Notes under the pieces: model-generated
What the model saw: only the letters and a program-made list of their open reading frames with translations
Databases searched by the model: none
Told to the model about the DNA's origin: nothing
Shown: positions 6,107-7,140 of the stretch, piece after piece
Position numbering within the stretch: the stretch's first letter is position 1
Layout: each line of letters starts with the position of its first letter
Source: Eudoraea sp.
Lineage (GTDB): Bacteria > Bacteroidota > Bacteroidia > Flavobacteriales > Flavobacteriaceae
Length of the DNA: 7,140 nucleotides
Reading direction: 5' to 3'
Assembly (NCBI GenBank): GCA_013041785.1
Contig: JABDRK010000059.1
Span: forward strand, 1 to 7,140
Translations under genes and position numbers: made by a program

Positions 6107-7120
6107 TTAATACTTCATTCCGTCTTTTTTTTGCTTAGCTGCTTCGGGATATTTTATGGGTTTAAAGCCGGCTGCTTCCCGGAATTTATTTGTGGCTTTA
6201 ATTGGATTAATTGAAAGCCACTTCCTGAGCAGGGACCAGGCGGGCTTTTCACTAATGGTTATGTAAGACGAATCCGGAATTTGCAATTTGCTGTAAGCCG
6301 AATTGCATACACTGGTGCAGAGCCGGGCCCCCACAAGATAATACAAGAGGTCCAGTTCCTGCTCTTCCAATGGATACACTCCGTGATACCCCTGTATTAC
6401 GGCCATGGCTGCTTCCAGGGGTTCCTCTTTCCCCATCATTACGTAGGTGACAGCCACTCCCAGTTCATTGATCAGCCAGCTGTAACACATATCTCCAAAA
6501 TCGATGATCCCGGATACCTTCCCGTCACGGGTGAGTACATTCCAATCATTGGCATCGTTGTGGATCAGGGATTTGCGAAGCTTATGCCTGATGGGGCTAA
6601 TATGTTCTTCATACTGCAGGAAAAAGTAATCCACAATACGCCGGTCTTCCGGAGCAGGAATACAGGACTGTAATTCCTGGTTGCGGAGAAAATAACGAAG
6701 GTCCCATGATATTTCCCGCGCCCCGATTTTATGGGCATCTACCTTGGCCATCTTGCGATCCATCTGTCCCAAAAACCGACCAAAAGAATGCAACAAAGCT
6801 GTGGTATGGGATACCTGGGCCAGGAATTCTCCCTGAAGATACCGATGTAGTCTTAGAACCTCATTATCAGCGTTTTTGTTTGGAAGGAAAATGGTATCCA
6901 CTTCATCGGGAAAATCATATTTGAGCCCACTAAGCTCTTTTAATACCTTGCTTTCGGTTTCCAGTAATCGACGTCTGTCATCGTCATCCCTGTAACGCTT
7001 TAAAACGAACTGACCATTTCCCGTATCCACCCGATAATTAGAACTGCCATACCCTTCCAGAGGTACCACTTCCTGAATCTCTAATTTGAAATGTGCCTTA
7101 AGTAATGCCGGTATATCCAT
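6107..7120 (-). CDS. APH-family kinase, hydroxylysine kinase-like
   Basis: This is a phosphotransferase of the aminoglycoside phosphotransferase/choline kinase fold, closest in motif wording to hydroxylysine kinase (HYKK/AGPHD1). From the ATG at 7120 it has 337 residues. A GTG lies directly upstream and the frame is open to the window edge, so the start is not certain. Counting from the ATG, visible parts are the GYGSSNYRV nucleotide loop (23-31), the ATP-binding lysine in FVLKRY (K41), a Glu in LLETES, the hinge-like HRYLQGE, the catalytic loop IHNDANDWN (186-194, catalytic D189 and metal-binding N194), and IIDFGDM (205-211, metal-binding D207). The C-terminal ISEKPAWSLLRKWL region is typical of kinase domains fused to a class III aminotransferase. 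The last five residues after the AAA AAA codons (DGMKY) look like an out-of-frame tail. It likely phosphorylates the substrate of the adjacent lyase; substrate identity (hydroxylysine, ethanolamine or another amino alcohol) is open. Confidence 0.82.
   Translation of the reverse strand: MDIPALLKAHFKLEIQEVVPLEGYGSSNYRVDTGNGQFVLKRYRDDDDRRRLLETESKVLKELSGLKYDFPDEVDTIFLPNKNADNEVLRLHRYLQGEFLAQVSHTTALLHSFGRFLGQMDRKMAKVDAHKIGAREISWDLRYFLRNQELQSCIPAPEDRRIVDYFFLQYEEHISPIRHKLRKSLIHNDANDWNVLTRDGKVSGIIDFGDMCYSWLINELGVAVTYVMMGKEEPLEAAMAVIQGYHGVYPLEEQELDLLYYLVGARLCTSVCNSAYSKLQIPDSSYITISEKPAWSLLRKWLSINPIKATNKFREAAGFKPIKYPEAAKQKKDGMKY
6125..6132 (-). other. A8 homopolymer and -1 frame junction between kinase and lyase
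   Basis: On the minus strand the kinase frame reads CAA AAA AAA GAC. This contains the slippery heptamer A_AAA_AAA in the correct phase for tandem -1 slippage. After a -1 step the next codons are AGA CGG AAT GAA GTA, exactly the lyase frame, which stays open to its stop at 4854. The lyase frame has a TAA only two codons upstream of the tract (6137-6135), so the two frames can be joined only in this short interval. Joining gives 332 kinase codons (from the 7120 ATG) plus 423 lyase codons, 755 residues. I see no strong Shine-Dalgarno-like sequence upstream and no convincing stem-loop downstream, so a recoding signal beyond the tract itself is not evident. Confidence 0.7.
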
Positions 7121-7140
7121 CACCAGGAAATTATCCCTGT

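Noticed and set aside
6070..6124. Pseudoknot or stem-loop stimulator of a programmed -1 frameshift downstream of the A8 tract
   Set aside because: By eye I found no stable stem in this stretch and no AGGAG-like sequence 8-15 nt upstream, so a full recoding cassette cannot be claimed.
6281..6673. Plus-strand ORF of 130 codons inside the kinase gene
   Set aside because: It is the antisense shadow of the kinase catalytic region, with no independent start signal or domain.

Overview
The window looks like chromosomal DNA of a marine-type member of the Flavobacteriaceae (Bacteroidota). This rests on protein character (an OmpA lipoprotein with an LSSC lipobox, a bacteroidetal HolA, a short solitary HsdR_N-domain protein), on AT-rich leaders without clear Shine-Dalgarno sequences, and on a TAnnTTTG-type -7 box upstream of ompA. 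There is no sign of phage, transposon, CRISPR or RNA genes, and no gene-free stretch reaches 300 bases.

Left part (1-1955): the last 66 codons of a UvrD/PcrA-type helicase lead into a YciO-like member of the Sua5/YciO/YrdC family, both on the plus strand. A hairpin flanked by A and T runs separates the latter from a convergent OmpA-family lipoprotein, which appears to have its own promoter.

Middle (1956-4448): on the minus strand, a small PD-(D/E)xK protein (HsdR N-terminal domain, without any modification or specificity subunit) is followed 12 bp later by a family 2 glycosyltransferase with a TTG start. The small protein is divergent from holA, the DNA polymerase III delta subunit, with only 27 bp between the start codons. 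HolA ends inside the stop region of the next, convergent gene.

Right part (4443-7120): a minus-strand block reads kinase, PLP phospho-lyase/aminotransferase, DoxX. The kinase resembles hydroxylysine kinase (APH fold) and the PLP enzyme resembles ethanolamine-phosphate or 5-phosphohydroxylysine phospho-lyases. Together they would phosphorylate an amino alcohol and then eliminate phosphate and ammonia to give an aldehyde.

The most striking feature is the kinase/lyase junction. Recognisable lyase sequence continues upstream of its first ATG, has no start codon there, and enters the kinase frame by a -1 step exactly at an A8 tract. A single 755-residue kinase-lyase fusion would result from -1 slippage, or from one more A. 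The locus is therefore a recent split, a sequencing indel, or a recoded fusion gene.
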